DNA from: Gemmatimonadota bacterium
GTDB lineage: Bacteria; Gemmatimonadota; Gemmatimonadetes; Longimicrobiales; Gaopeijiaceae
Assembly (NCBI GenBank): GCA_007121455.1
Contig: SKKN01000022.1
Span: 19,678-83,677 of the forward strand
DNA: 64,000 nt
Reading direction: 5' to 3'
Position 1 is the first letter of the stretch. The number at the start of each line of letters is the position of its first letter. The translations under genes and the position numbers were made by a program. This document shows positions 44,804-54,483 of the stretch, in pieces. The notes beneath the pieces were generated by a model. That model saw only the letters and a list, made by a program, of their open reading frames with translations. It was not told where the DNA came from and searched no databases.

Positions 44804-45973
44804 ATGCAACGCACGAGCGCGATCCGGAAGGGAGGCGCGAAGGAAGTCCTGCGAGCGCTCTTCAGGGAGGCTGGTGTCACCTTGGGCCCGCAAGCGGAAG
44901 ACGACGTTCAGGTCCGTGACTCCCGCTTCTACGACCGCGTTCTCGGCCATGGGACGCTGGGCCTCGGTGAGAGCTACGTGGATGGATGGTGGGATTCACA
45001 GGACCTGGATGCAGTGATCCACAGCCTCCTTTCGGCCGGACTGCAGGCCCGTGCCGCCAGGAGCCCGCGGGTGGTCTCGCTCGCGCTGCGTGCACGTGCC
45101 CGAAACCTCCAGCGTAAGAGGTCGGCACGGTACGTCCGGGCTCACTACGATCGAGACCTGGAACTCTTCGAGGCGATGCTCGATGCCCGGATGGTGTATT
45201 CCTGTGCATACTGGCGGCATGCCTCCACCCTGGACGAGGCCCAGGAAGCGAAGCTCGAGCTCATCTGCCGGAAAGCCGGCCTGCACGAGGGCTCAACCCT
45301 GCTGGATATCGGTTGCGGATGGGGCTCCCTCGTCCGATACGCCGCCGAACGCTACGGAGTCCGAGCCACGGGAATCACGGTATCGCCAGCGCAGACCGAA
45401 GTGGCTCGCAGTCGATGCGCCGGGCTCCCCGTCGAGATCCGCACCCAGGACTACCGGGACGTCGACGGCTCCTACGATGCCGTCGTCTCGGTCGGGATGT
45501 TCGAGCACGTCGGCACCCGGAACTTCCGAACCTACATGAAGACGGTCGATCGATGTCTTGCATCGGAGGGCGTCGCGCTGATCCATACGATCGCGGGAAA
45601 CGAACCGACCCGGCACATCGATCCCTGGATCCATCGGTACATCTTCCCCGGTGCGGTGCTTCCGACCCCGGCCCAGATTGCCGCCGCGGCGGAGGGACGA
45701 TTCATCCTGGAGGACGTGCACAACCTCGGCCCGGATTACGATCGTACCCTCCTCGAGTGGCACCGGAACTTCGAGGAGGCCTGGCCCCGCCTCGGGGAGC
45801 GGTACGAAGAGCGATTCCACCGGCTGTGGCGCTACTATCTGCTTTCATGCGCGGGAGCGTTCCGGGCCCGAACGACCCAGGTCCTGCAGGTCGTGCTCAC
45901 CCGACCCGGAACGCCTCGACGGCACCTTTCCCTGCTCGAGCCGGAAATCACGACACCCCAACCCATCGGGTGA
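44804..45973 (+). CDS. cfa: Cyclopropane-fatty-acyl-phospholipid synthase
   Basis: I use the ATG at 44804, since GGAGGTGA ends 3 bases before it and the GTG at 44801 would be too close; 389 residues. The SAM-binding loop is LDIGCGWGSLVRYAAERYG, and ITVSPAQTEVA, SVGMFEHVG and YIFPGAVLP (C-terminal family motif) are conserved. The enzyme methylates double bonds of membrane phospholipids to cyclopropanes with SAM. The window also encodes a desaturase and Psd, so lipid remodelling is well represented. Confidence 0.95.
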   Translation: MQRTSAIRKGGAKEVLRALFREAGVTLGPQAEDDVQVRDSRFYDRVLGHGTLGLGESYVDGWWDSQDLDAVIHSLLSAGLQARAARSPRVVSLALRARARNLQRKRSARYVRAHYDRDLELFEAMLDARMVYSCAYWRHASTLDEAQEAKLELICRKAGLHEGSTLLDIGCGWGSLVRYAAERYGVRATGITVSPAQTEVARSRCAGLPVEIRTQDYRDVDGSYDAVVSVGMFEHVGTRNFRTYMKTVDRCLASEGVALIHTIAGNEPTRHIDPWIHRYIFPGAVLPTPAQIAAAAEGRFILEDVHNLGPDYDRTLLEWHRNFEEAWPRLGERYEERFHRLWRYYLLSCAGAFRARTTQVLQVVLTRPGTPRRHLSLLEPEITTPQPIG

Positions 45974-46122
45974 AGCAACGGAAGACCCGCTCCGGGCCGG
46001 ATCCAGCCCGCCGTGACCCGGAGCTTCGGCCTTCCGAACCCCTTGCTGTACAACCAGCTCGCGCCTACCCTCCCCCTTTCCCTCGGACGCGGTTGCCTCG
46101 CACCCAAGCACAGGACCGGGCC

Positions 46123-46392
46123 ATGGTCGCACCTACACCCCCGCCCCCACCTACGGACGAAGAGCTGGACACCTACATCCGGACACGGTATGCCCTTCTG
46201 GGCATCGATATCTCGGTCCTTCCGGAATCGGATGACGAGGCGCCAATGGATCAGGAACGGCTACTCGCGAACGCGCGGTCCATCCTTCGGTCGGAGGTCG
46301 TCGCCGCCGAGTTCGAGATCGACCCCCAGTTCATGGTGTCGATGCCGTTTCCAGCACCCTTCACCGCCTGGACGGGGAAACGCAGCCGATGA
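46123..46392 (+). CDS. Small protein coupled to the amidase (possible GatC/AtzG-like partner)
   Basis: An 89-residue protein from the ATG at 46123 (AGGA about 7 bases upstream), overlapping the amidase start by ATGA. After a Pro-rich start it is predicted helical and acidic (DEELDTYIRTRYALLGIDI). Small acidic helical proteins next to amidases can act as chaperone or structural partners, as GatC does for GatA and AtzG for AtzE, but I see no motif that proves this. The C-terminal segment (FMVSMPFPAPFTAW) is rich in Phe and Pro. Confidence 0.6.
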   Translation: MVAPTPPPPPTDEELDTYIRTRYALLGIDISVLPESDDEAPMDQERLLANARSILRSEVVAAEFEIDPQFMVSMPFPAPFTAWTGKRSR

Positions 46393-47981
46393 GAAACCCG
46401 GATCACGCGGACCTGCCTCCAGGTCTACAGGGCGACCCGCCGCTGGATGAGGTGGTCTCCCGACGCTGGTTCCTGGAACGAATGGCGTGGACCTCCTCTG
46501 CTGCACTGGCGGGCACGCTCCTCTCGGCGAAGCCCTCGGTTGCGAGCCCCCGGGGGCCGAGCGTGCCGGAAGAGGCCTACGCGGCCGAGATCCCGTCCGA
46601 CGCGAGGGACGACCTGACGGAGCTCACGCTCTCTCAGGCGATGACCCTGATCCGAAAGGGCCGTATCCAGCCCGCCGACCTCATTCATGCGTACTTCGAT
46701 CGGATCGAGGCACACGACTCCACCTACAAGGCCTACGCCGATCGGCCCTCGCGTGAGACGATCATCGCGCAACTGGCACGGACCCCGGCGGCGAACCGTC
46801 ATGCGCCCCTGCGTGGCATCGCTCTCGCCCCCAAGGACAACATCTACACCGCGGACCTGCTCACAGAAGGTGGATCGCTCGTCTACGAGGGGTTCCAGCC
46901 GGACTACGACGCGACCGTCGTGTCCCTCGCTCGTTCGGCCGGTGGCCTCATCATCGGGAAAGCGCAAACGGGAAACCTCGCCGGAGGGCGCGCCAGGGAG
47001 TACGGAACCACGAACCCGACGACCCGAAACGCATGGACCCCGGACGACATCCGGTACAGTCCTGGAGGGTCTTCATCCGGTCCCGCAACCGCAGTCGCTG
47101 CTCGGATGGCGACGGTGGGGCTCGGGACCCAGACGGGCGGTTCCGTAATAGGACCCGGCCTCGCCCAGGGGCTCACCTGCGTCAAGCCGACCTTCGGCCG
47201 AATCTCACTCCACGGAGTCATCCCCCTCAGCCACACGCGCGACCATGTCGGCGTGATGGCCCGAGACGCCATGGATGCGGCGATCATGCTCCAGGTCCTC
47301 TGTCAGCCCGACCCGCATGACGCAAGGACCCTCGGGCTGCCGGAACCGCCGAACCTCGTATCCTCGGCAACCGCCCTCGGAGGCGACCGCACACGCCTCC
47401 GGTGGCCGACTCGGGTGGGAGTCTGGCCCGGCTACCTCTCGACCGACGAAGCCCGGGTGAACGAACTGAGGGCGGGGCTCGTCCGCGAGTTGGAAGGGCT
47501 CGGCGCCCAGATCGTCCCCGACGTCGACCTCCCGGACGAATGGGACGTCCTCACGTCCGACCCGCTCGGAGGCTCGCATGGGGACCCGACGGGACTTTTC
47601 ATCCCACAATTGCGCAAGGACGTCCGAGACTTCGCAGATCGACTCCCCCGCTTCCTGAACGGAATGCTCCAGAGCGCGGACACCTACATCAAGGTCCAGC
47701 AGGCCAGGTGCCTGCTGCTTCACCGGATGCTCACCCAACTCTTCACGCAGTGCGATGTCGTCTTGACGCCGGCGACCGGGGGAGGGGGATTCGATGGGAC
47801 CGGTCTCCCTCTCCTCTGCATGCCGATCGGATTCGACACGGAGCCCGAGACCGGCTACGAGGTCCCGCGCGGCGCCGTCCTGGCAGCGCCCCCGTTCGGG
47901 GAGGAGCGGCTTCTCGCCGTCGCTGCAGCCTACCAGGCGAACACGGACATGCACCGGGTACGGCCGCCCGATCCGAGCTGA
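46389..47981 (+). CDS. Tat-exported amidase-signature enzyme
   Basis: A 530-residue protein. VSRRWFLERMAWTSSAALAG is a twin-arginine signal, starting at about residue 24 and ending near PSVASP. The Ser-cisSer-Lys triad is visible: Lys in LAPKDNIYT, cis-Ser in YSPGGSSSGPATAVAA and nucleophile Ser in GTQTGGSVIGPGL. Members hydrolyse amides or act on peptides. Export argues against a role as GatA. It is coupled to the small protein gene upstream and followed by a terminator. Confidence 0.88.
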   Translation: MRNPDHADLPPGLQGDPPLDEVVSRRWFLERMAWTSSAALAGTLLSAKPSVASPRGPSVPEEAYAAEIPSDARDDLTELTLSQAMTLIRKGRIQPADLIHAYFDRIEAHDSTYKAYADRPSRETIIAQLARTPAANRHAPLRGIALAPKDNIYTADLLTEGGSLVYEGFQPDYDATVVSLARSAGGLIIGKAQTGNLAGGRAREYGTTNPTTRNAWTPDDIRYSPGGSSSGPATAVAARMATVGLGTQTGGSVIGPGLAQGLTCVKPTFGRISLHGVIPLSHTRDHVGVMARDAMDAAIMLQVLCQPDPHDARTLGLPEPPNLVSSATALGGDRTRLRWPTRVGVWPGYLSTDEARVNELRAGLVRELEGLGAQIVPDVDLPDEWDVLTSDPLGGSHGDPTGLFIPQLRKDVRDFADRLPRFLNGMLQSADTYIKVQQARCLLLHRMLTQLFTQCDVVLTPATGGGGFDGTGLPLLCMPIGFDTEPETGYEVPRGAVLAAPPFGEERLLAVAAAYQANTDMHRVRPPDPS

Positions 47982-48110
47982 AGGCGGGTCGATTTTCGGA
48001 CCGTTATGCGGACGCTTCCGAATCGACATACGGCACAGTACGTGCAATCTGGCGTATGATGAATACGGAATCGCGAAACCAGGATCAGCTTTTTTTTCAA
48101 CATTCAGCCG

Positions 48111-48140
48111 AACGGGTGCCCAACCCGCCACCCGTTTTTC
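48111..48140 (+). terminator. Rho-independent terminator after the amidase gene
   Basis: AACGGGTG (48111-48118) and CACCCGTT (48129-48136) enclose a 10-base loop and run into TTTTT. The region around it is AT-rich relative to the genome, and the same patch (48040-48180) probably holds the promoter of the next operon. Confidence 0.7.
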
Positions 48141-48231
48141 CTTTCGCCCTCATCGGATTTTTAGTATTTTGATTCGTTGAGGGTGTACTTGCCCGATGGT
48201 TGAAAAACGTCGGCATCAGAGGAGACTGAGC

Positions 48232-50772
48232 ATGAAGTCATTCGCTGCCACCGCCTTGGCCGCGCTATTGGGTGTTTTGCTGGTGTTCGCGGGCGGATTC
48301 GCGAACACCCAACCGGAATCCGAGAGCGCATCGTCAGGGACGACCTTTGCGATGGCCGGCTCGTCCGGCTCTTCCCCGCTCGCCGTCGACATGGCGTCTC
48401 GAGACCTCGGGGAGCGGGATCCCCTCCCGGCATCCGCATCGGGCGTCGATGCAAAGGATATCGATTACGAGGCGCTGACCGGCGTCGTCCGCCGTTACTG
48501 CACCGTCTGCCACAACGACCAGCTCGAAACGGGCAACCTCTCCCTCCAGACCTTCGACGTCGCCAGGGCAATCGATCAGCCCGAGACCGCCGAGAAGATG
48601 ATCGCGAAGCTGCGCGCCGAAATGATGCCGCCTCCCGACATTCCCCGTCCCAGCGGCGACACGCTCGTGGTGCTGGCGGAGACGCTCGAAGACCTCATCG
48701 ACGAGGGAGCGGCCAACAACCCCGGATACCGCAGCTTCCAGCGCCTGAACCGCGCGGAATACGAGCGGTCGGTTCGGGAGCTTCTCGGGCTCGAGGTGGA
48801 CGCTGGCCAATGGCTTCCGCTCGATATGCGAATGGCCAACTTCGACAACATCGTGGACGTTCAGTTGATGTCGCCGACGGTCCTGAACTCCTTCCTGACT
48901 GCAGCCAGCGAGATCAGCCGCTTGGCCGTGGGCGATGTGAACGCGTCCCGCCGTCAGGCGACGTACACCAATTCCGGCTACCTCTCGCAGTGGGAGCGGG
49001 TGGACGGGGCGCCGTATGGTACCCGCGGAGGGATGTCAGTGGTGCATAACTTCCCGGCAGACGGTGAATATGTTTTCAATATGTCGTTCGAGAACACGAC
49101 GACCGGAGGGGTATACGGCGGCATCACGCGCTTCGAACAGCTCGAGATCTCGGTCAACGGCGAGCCGGTCGTGGTGATGGACTTCGACCAGTGGATGCAC
49201 GTGAGCGACCCGGACGGCACGACGATGCGGACCGAGCCGATTTCCGTGGAAGCCGGTCCCCAACGTATCTCGGCCGCCTTCCGGAAGCAGAGCGACGCCG
49301 TTCTCGAGGATCTCGTGTCCCCCCACGACTGGTCCATCGCCGACCGGCAGATCGGCGTCCGAGGCTACGGGGTCACCGCCCTTCCACACCTGAAGGACCT
49401 CATCATCGACGGTCCCCACAGCACGACGGGCGTCTCGGAGACACCGGTTCGTGAGCGGATCTTCACTTGCCGACCCAGCGATTCCAGCGAGGAGCGCGCC
49501 TGCGCCGAGCAGATCCTCTCCGGTCTGGCCACGGAGGCCTATCGCCGCCCCGTGACGGATGGGGAGGTGGAGCGACTGCTCGACTTCTACGAGGAAGGCG
49601 CGGAGGCGAGCGACTTCGAGGAGGGCGTCCGGATGGGACTGCAGGCGATCCTCGCGAGCCCGGACTTCGTCTTCCGGATGGAGAGGGAGCCTGAAGGTGT
49701 GCAAGCCGGCGAGGTGTATGCGGTCAGCGACCTCGACCTCGCTTCTCGGATGTCGTTCTTTCTCTGGAGCCTCCCGCCCGACCGCGAGTTGATCGAGCTC
49801 GCGCGGGAGGGTCGCCTTTCGGACCCCGCGGTTCTCGAGGAGCAGGCGCGGCGGATGCTCGAGGATCCCCGGGCCGAGGCGCTCGCCACCCGCTTCGCGG
49901 CGCAGTGGCTCCGACTTCACGACCTCGATGGAATCGATCCTGATGCCTTCTGGTACCCGGACTTCGATGAGCAGCTTCGACATGCGATGCGACGGGAGAC
50001 CGAGCTCTTCTTCCATCACCTCGTGCAAGAAGACCGGAGCTTCCTCGAGCTCTACGAGGCGGACTACACCTTCGTGAACGAGCGACTGGCCCGTCACTAC
50101 GGAATCCGCGACGTCAGGGGTGATGAGTTCCGACGCGTCGAGTACCCGGAGGACAGTCGCAGGAGGGGAATTTTCGGCCACGGGAGCATCCTGACGTCGA
50201 CCTCCCACGCGAACCGCACGTCGCCGACGGACCGCGGCAAGTGGGTCATGGAGGTGGTCCTCGGTACTCCGCCTCCCCCACCGCCCCCGGTCCCCGCCCT
50301 CGAGGAAACGGCGAGCTCGGAGGATGGTCGCCGCCTCACGACCAGGGAAAGGATAGAGATGCACGCCGCGAATCCGACATGCAACGCGTGCCATCAGTTC
50401 ATGGATCCGATCGGACTCGCGTTGGACAACTTCGACGTGACCGGTAGCTGGCGGATCCGCGAGCGGGACCTCCCGCTCGATACCCGTGGTCAGCTCTACG
50501 ACGGTACGCCCGTCTCGAGCCCCGGCGAGCTCGTGGACGCGCTTCTGGCGCGCCCCGTCCCACTGGTGAGGAGTTTCACCGAAAACCTGCTGACCTACGC
50601 ACTCGGCCGGCGGGTGGAGTGGTACGACAAGCCGGCAGTGCGTACGATCACGGACAGGGCAGCGGCCAACGACTATCGGATGTCCGAGTTCATCCTGGGC
50701 GTGGTCGGCTCCGAGGCGTTCCGCATGCAGCGGGCGGGAGGGCCCCTCGCGGAAGTCGAGGACCATCGATAG
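48232..50772 (+). CDS. Planctomycete-type cytochrome protein, DUF1587/1595/1592/1588/1585
   Basis: The ATG at 48232 (GGAGACTG upstream) gives 846 residues with a signal peptide (MKSFAATALAALLGVLLVFAG). Domain order: a cytochrome-c-like PSCyt1 segment with heme-type CTVCH (Cys90, Cys93, His94); DUF1587 (FQRLNRAEYERSVRELLGL); a beta domain of carbohydrate-binding type (GVYGGITRFEQLEI); DUF1595 (ATEAYRRPVTDGEVERLL); DUF1592 (LASRMSFFLWSLPPDREL); DUF1588 (HGSILTSTSHANRTSPTDRG) with a second CNACH (717-721); and DUF1585 (SFTENLLTYALGRRVEWYD). The families lack a proven biochemical role. The DUF1552 gene downstream is its usual partner. Confidence 0.92.
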   Translation: MKSFAATALAALLGVLLVFAGGFANTQPESESASSGTTFAMAGSSGSSPLAVDMASRDLGERDPLPASASGVDAKDIDYEALTGVVRRYCTVCHNDQLETGNLSLQTFDVARAIDQPETAEKMIAKLRAEMMPPPDIPRPSGDTLVVLAETLEDLIDEGAANNPGYRSFQRLNRAEYERSVRELLGLEVDAGQWLPLDMRMANFDNIVDVQLMSPTVLNSFLTAASEISRLAVGDVNASRRQATYTNSGYLSQWERVDGAPYGTRGGMSVVHNFPADGEYVFNMSFENTTTGGVYGGITRFEQLEISVNGEPVVVMDFDQWMHVSDPDGTTMRTEPISVEAGPQRISAAFRKQSDAVLEDLVSPHDWSIADRQIGVRGYGVTALPHLKDLIIDGPHSTTGVSETPVRERIFTCRPSDSSEERACAEQILSGLATEAYRRPVTDGEVERLLDFYEEGAEASDFEEGVRMGLQAILASPDFVFRMEREPEGVQAGEVYAVSDLDLASRMSFFLWSLPPDRELIELAREGRLSDPAVLEEQARRMLEDPRAEALATRFAAQWLRLHDLDGIDPDAFWYPDFDEQLRHAMRRETELFFHHLVQEDRSFLELYEADYTFVNERLARHYGIRDVRGDEFRRVEYPEDSRRRGIFGHGSILTSTSHANRTSPTDRGKWVMEVVLGTPPPPPPPVPALEETASSEDGRRLTTRERIEMHAANPTCNACHQFMDPIGLALDNFDVTGSWRIRERDLPLDTRGQLYDGTPVSSPGELVDALLARPVPLVRSFTENLLTYALGRRVEWYDKPAVRTITDRAAANDYRMSEFILGVVGSEAFRMQRAGGPLAEVEDHR

Positions 50773-50953
50773 CCATGAGATATGAACCACAGCAACTTTC
50801 GAAGACTGCGATGACCGGGCGCACGCGTTCCCGTGGTGCGCGCCTGGAAAGAAGAACCAACGGGGCCTGCGTGGACGATCTACAGCCACCAGAAGTGACA
50901 CGACCCGAAACACCTGTCGACGACAGCAGACCCTTGGCTCAGGAGGCCAGACC

Positions 50954-52381
50954 ATGAACTTCATCACCGGAAAACACCTACCCCGCCGTACGTTCATTCG
51001 GGGAATGGGCGCCACCGTAGCGCTCCCCTTCCTCGACGCGATGATGCCTGCGGGACGCCTCTGGAAGAGCGTGGCCGAGCAGGTCGATCGGCCGAGGCTC
51101 GTGGCGATCGAGATGGTGCATGGCGCGGCGGGTGCGAACGCCGACATCGGAGCCAAGAAGCACCTGTGGTCGCCGGCGGAGGTCGGGCGGAACTTCACGC
51201 TCAACAACGACAGCGCCCTGAAGCCGCTCGAGAAATGGCAGGACTACCTCACGATCGTCAGCGAGACGGACTGTCGGATGGCCGAGGCGTATCGCCCGGA
51301 GGAGGTCGGTGGTGACCACTTCCGTTCCAGCGCGGTGTACCTCACGCAATCGCACCCGCGGCAAACCGAGGGCTCCGACGTCTTCGTCGGCACCTCGCTC
51401 GACCAGATCTACGCGCAGCGGTACGGCCAGGACACCCCCATCCCCTCCATGCAGCTCTGCATCGAGAACATCGATCAGTCGGGTGGATGCGCGTACGGCT
51501 ACACCTGCGTCTACACGGACACGATCAGCTGGGCCGCGCCGAACGAGCCGCTCCCCGTGATCCGTGACCCCCGCGTGGCGTTCGAACAGTTGTTTGGAGC
51601 CGGCAGCACGGCGAAGGAACGCCAGGCCCGTCGCCACGCAAACCAGAGCATCCTGGACTGGATCGGTGACCGTGTGGCCGAACTTCAGCGGGAGCTCGGC
51701 TCGGTCGACCGCCAGCGGATGGAGCGGTACATGGAGGACATCCGCGAGATCGAGCGGCGCATCCAGCTCGTCGAAGAGCGGAACACGAGCGGCGACGTCC
51801 GCGAGATTCCCGAAGCCCCGGCCGGCGTTCCGGACTCGTTCGAAGAGCACGTCAAGCTGATGTTCGACCTCCAGGTGCTCGCATTCGAGTCGGACATGAC
51901 CCGGGTTTCGTCCTTCAAGATGGGCCGCGACTCTTCGGCGCGTGTCTATCCCGAGAGTGGCACGGACCGCCCGTTCCACCCTGCGTCGCACCACGGGGGC
52001 AGCGAGCCGCAGCTCATGGCGTTCAACCTGATCAACCGGTATCACGTGAGCATGCTCCCGTACTTCCTGGAGCGGCTCAACGAGACGGTTGAAGGCGACC
52101 AGACGCTCCTCGAGAAGAGCCTGATCCTCTATGGCTCCCCGATGGCGGACGGAAACCTGCACAACCACCGCCGCTGCCCGCTCGTCCTGCTCGGTCATGC
52201 CAACGGACAGCTCGAAGGCAACATGCACCTCAAGGCACCGCCAGGAACGCCGATGGCGAACGTCATGCTGAGCCTGCTTCACTCGCTCGGTGTCGACGAC
52301 ATGAACAGCTTCGGCGACAGCACGGGCGCCTTCTCGCTCTCGGCACCGTCTGCTTCGGCGCTTGCGAGGGCGCGGCAGTAA
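50954..52381 (+). CDS. DUF1552 Tat-exported protein
   Basis: A 475-residue protein with AGGAGG 7 bases before the ATG. PRRTFIRGMGATVALPFLDA is a twin-arginine signal. Conserved DUF1552 segments include SSAVYLTQSHPRQ, SMQLCIENIDQSGGCAYGY, FDLQVLAFESDMTRV, FHPASHHGG and LEKSLILYGSPMADGNLHNH. The His-rich C-terminal segments recall alkaline phosphatase/DUF1501-type sulfatase-fold proteins, with which the family is distantly grouped. It is encoded 181 bases after its DUF1592 partner. Confidence 0.92.
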   Translation: MNFITGKHLPRRTFIRGMGATVALPFLDAMMPAGRLWKSVAEQVDRPRLVAIEMVHGAAGANADIGAKKHLWSPAEVGRNFTLNNDSALKPLEKWQDYLTIVSETDCRMAEAYRPEEVGGDHFRSSAVYLTQSHPRQTEGSDVFVGTSLDQIYAQRYGQDTPIPSMQLCIENIDQSGGCAYGYTCVYTDTISWAAPNEPLPVIRDPRVAFEQLFGAGSTAKERQARRHANQSILDWIGDRVAELQRELGSVDRQRMERYMEDIREIERRIQLVEERNTSGDVREIPEAPAGVPDSFEEHVKLMFDLQVLAFESDMTRVSSFKMGRDSSARVYPESGTDRPFHPASHHGGSEPQLMAFNLINRYHVSMLPYFLERLNETVEGDQTLLEKSLILYGSPMADGNLHNHRRCPLVLLGHANGQLEGNMHLKAPPGTPMANVMLSLLHSLGVDDMNSFGDSTGAFSLSAPSASALARARQ

Positions 52382-52520
52382 TCCGTTTCACGGACGCCCC
52401 TGCCCGCCCCGGACCTCGCTCATCGGAGACTCCGGGGCGGGCGCTGGCTCGACTTCCGAGTCGGCGCCGGAGAGAACCGAAACCAGCTCCGTTCAGGATA
52501 CACACTTGCAGGAGGACACC

Positions 52521-54305
52521 ATGAGAGGCAGCCGCTGGGTGAAGACGCTGGGCGTGCTGGGATCGATGGCCGTATTCAGCGCTGCAGCGCCTCTGTCAAC
52601 ATCGCCCGTCGCCGATGCAGTGATGCAGGGGGACCGCGATGCCGTGCTCGCACTCATCGAACAGGGCGCGGACGTGAACCAGGCTCAAGGGGACGGGATG
52701 ACCGCACTCCACTGGGCCTCCGAGCACGGGGACGCAGAGCTCGTGGAGATGCTCCTCGAGGCGGGCGCCGATGTTCGTGCCCGGACAAGGCTCGGGGCGT
52801 ACGAACCTCTGCACCTGGCGTCTCGGAAAGGGGCCGCCCATACAGTTGGCCTACTACTCGAGGCCGGCAGCGACCCGAATGCACCCACTGAAACCGGCGC
52901 TGTGACGCCGCTGCATTTCGCCGCTGCATCCGGGAATATGGAGTCCGTCGCATCTCTCCTCGACCATGGAGCCGAGGTGAATGTGCACGAGACGACATGG
53001 GATCAGACTCCGCTGATCTTTGCCGCAGCGCGTGACAACGCGGCGATCATCGATCTCCTGATTCAGCATGGCGCCGACATGAATGCAGCCACTCGTGTGG
53101 AGGACATCCCGACGAGGGAGGCCGTCGACCAGGCCGGACGGCAGGCGCGGAACGAGATGCTCCGGAAGTTCCGGGAGGAAGATGGAGCCGGTGATGACTG
53201 GAGACCTTCTCCCGCGCAGGTGCAGGCTGCGATCAAGGCCGCTCATGGAGTGCAGCGCGCGATGGCGGACGAGGAAGGCCTCGAGGGCGAGGAGGAGGCG
53301 GGCGAGGAGGAGATTCTCGGATACGCCGGGCTGGTAGGAGCCAAGGGGGGTCTCACCGCTCTCCATCACGCGGTACGCGAAGGAAATGCGGAGGCGGCAA
53401 AGACTCTGATCGCGTCGGGGGCGGATATCAACCGGCCTGCCGGGGACGGCACGAGCCCGATCCTCCTGGCCACGCTGAACGGGCACTTCGACCTGGCCAC
53501 CGAGCTACTCGAACATGGTGCGGATCCCACGCTCGCAAGCGAGGCCGGCGCAACACCCCTTTACGCAGCGATCAATCTCCAGTATCAGCCACGGTCTCGC
53601 TATCCACAGCCGCGGGAGCATGAGCTCCAGGAGACGGAGTATCTCGAGCTCATGGAAGCGCTGCTGGAGGCAGGAGCGGATCCGAACGCCCGCCTAACCA
53701 AGCATCTCTGGTACATGTCCTTCACCTTCGACGTGCTTCGCGTCGATACCGGAGGAGCGACTCCCTTCTGGCGCGCGGCATACGCGACGGATGTCGAAGC
53801 GATGAAGCTCCTCGCCGCGTACGGTGGAGATCCCCACGTTCCGACGCTCAAGCCGGCCGGTCGTGGAGGGGGCGGATATGGTGCGCAAGACGACACCGAC
53901 CACTCCGGACTCGAGCCGATTCCGGACGGAGGGCCGGGCGTATACGCGATCCACGCTGCTTCCGGAGTCGGCTACGGTGAGGGGTATGCCGCGAATGCAC
54001 ATCGACACGTGCCGGATGGCTGGGTACCGGCTGTTCGGTTTCTCATCGAGGAGATGGGGGTGGATGTGAACGCTCGTGATCACAACGGATACAACGCTCT
54101 GCATCACGCGGCTGCTCGGGGCGACGTCGACCTCATCCGCTACCTGGTCGAACAGGGCGCGGACGTGACCGCCTTGAGCCGCAGCGGACAAACGACTGCA
54201 GACATGGCGAACAGCCCCGTGCAGCGGGTTCCACCGTTCCCGCGGGCGGTGGCTCTCCTCGAGAGCCTGGGCTCGCACAACAACGACAATTGCGTTTCCT
54301 GCTGA
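52521..54305 (+). CDS. Exported ankyrin-repeat protein
   Basis: The ATG at 52521 has AGGAGG upstream; 594 residues. A signal peptide (VLGSMAVFSAAAPLSTSPV) is followed by about four ankyrin repeats (GMTALHWASEHGDAELVEML and others), a charged linker (about 195-275) with an EEEAGEEEE-type acidic patch, three or four more repeats, a Gly-rich disordered stretch and two final repeats. The C-terminus carries CVSC. Ankyrin proteins of this type frequently follow DUF1592-DUF1552 pairs, so it may bind the partner proteins in the periplasm. That role is inference. Confidence 0.87.
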   Translation: MRGSRWVKTLGVLGSMAVFSAAAPLSTSPVADAVMQGDRDAVLALIEQGADVNQAQGDGMTALHWASEHGDAELVEMLLEAGADVRARTRLGAYEPLHLASRKGAAHTVGLLLEAGSDPNAPTETGAVTPLHFAAASGNMESVASLLDHGAEVNVHETTWDQTPLIFAAARDNAAIIDLLIQHGADMNAATRVEDIPTREAVDQAGRQARNEMLRKFREEDGAGDDWRPSPAQVQAAIKAAHGVQRAMADEEGLEGEEEAGEEEILGYAGLVGAKGGLTALHHAVREGNAEAAKTLIASGADINRPAGDGTSPILLATLNGHFDLATELLEHGADPTLASEAGATPLYAAINLQYQPRSRYPQPREHELQETEYLELMEALLEAGADPNARLTKHLWYMSFTFDVLRVDTGGATPFWRAAYATDVEAMKLLAAYGGDPHVPTLKPAGRGGGGYGAQDDTDHSGLEPIPDGGPGVYAIHAASGVGYGEGYAANAHRHVPDGWVPAVRFLIEEMGVDVNARDHNGYNALHHAAARGDVDLIRYLVEQGADVTALSRSGQTTADMANSPVQRVPPFPRAVALLESLGSHNNDNCVSC

Positions 54306-54325
54306 CGCTCTGACCTCCTGAGCAG

Positions 54326-54361
54326 ACGGCACCGACCCCCTCCCGGGTCGGTGCCGTTTTT
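54326..54361 (+). terminator. Strong rho-independent terminator closing the DUF1592-DUF1552-ankyrin operon
   Basis: Perfect 13-base arms (54326-54338, 54345-54357) with a 6-base loop and five T residues at the end. It begins 21 bases past the ankyrin stop and marks a clear operon end. Confidence 0.9.
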
Positions 54362-54483
54362 CGTTCTGCACGTTGCCCACCGGATGAGGAAGCACCCCGC
54401 CTCCCCCTCGTTCCGCTTTGGCACTGCTTTTGCGGTAAACGTGCTGGAAACGAAGCTCGCTGCACGATCGAGGAGGGAGACAG

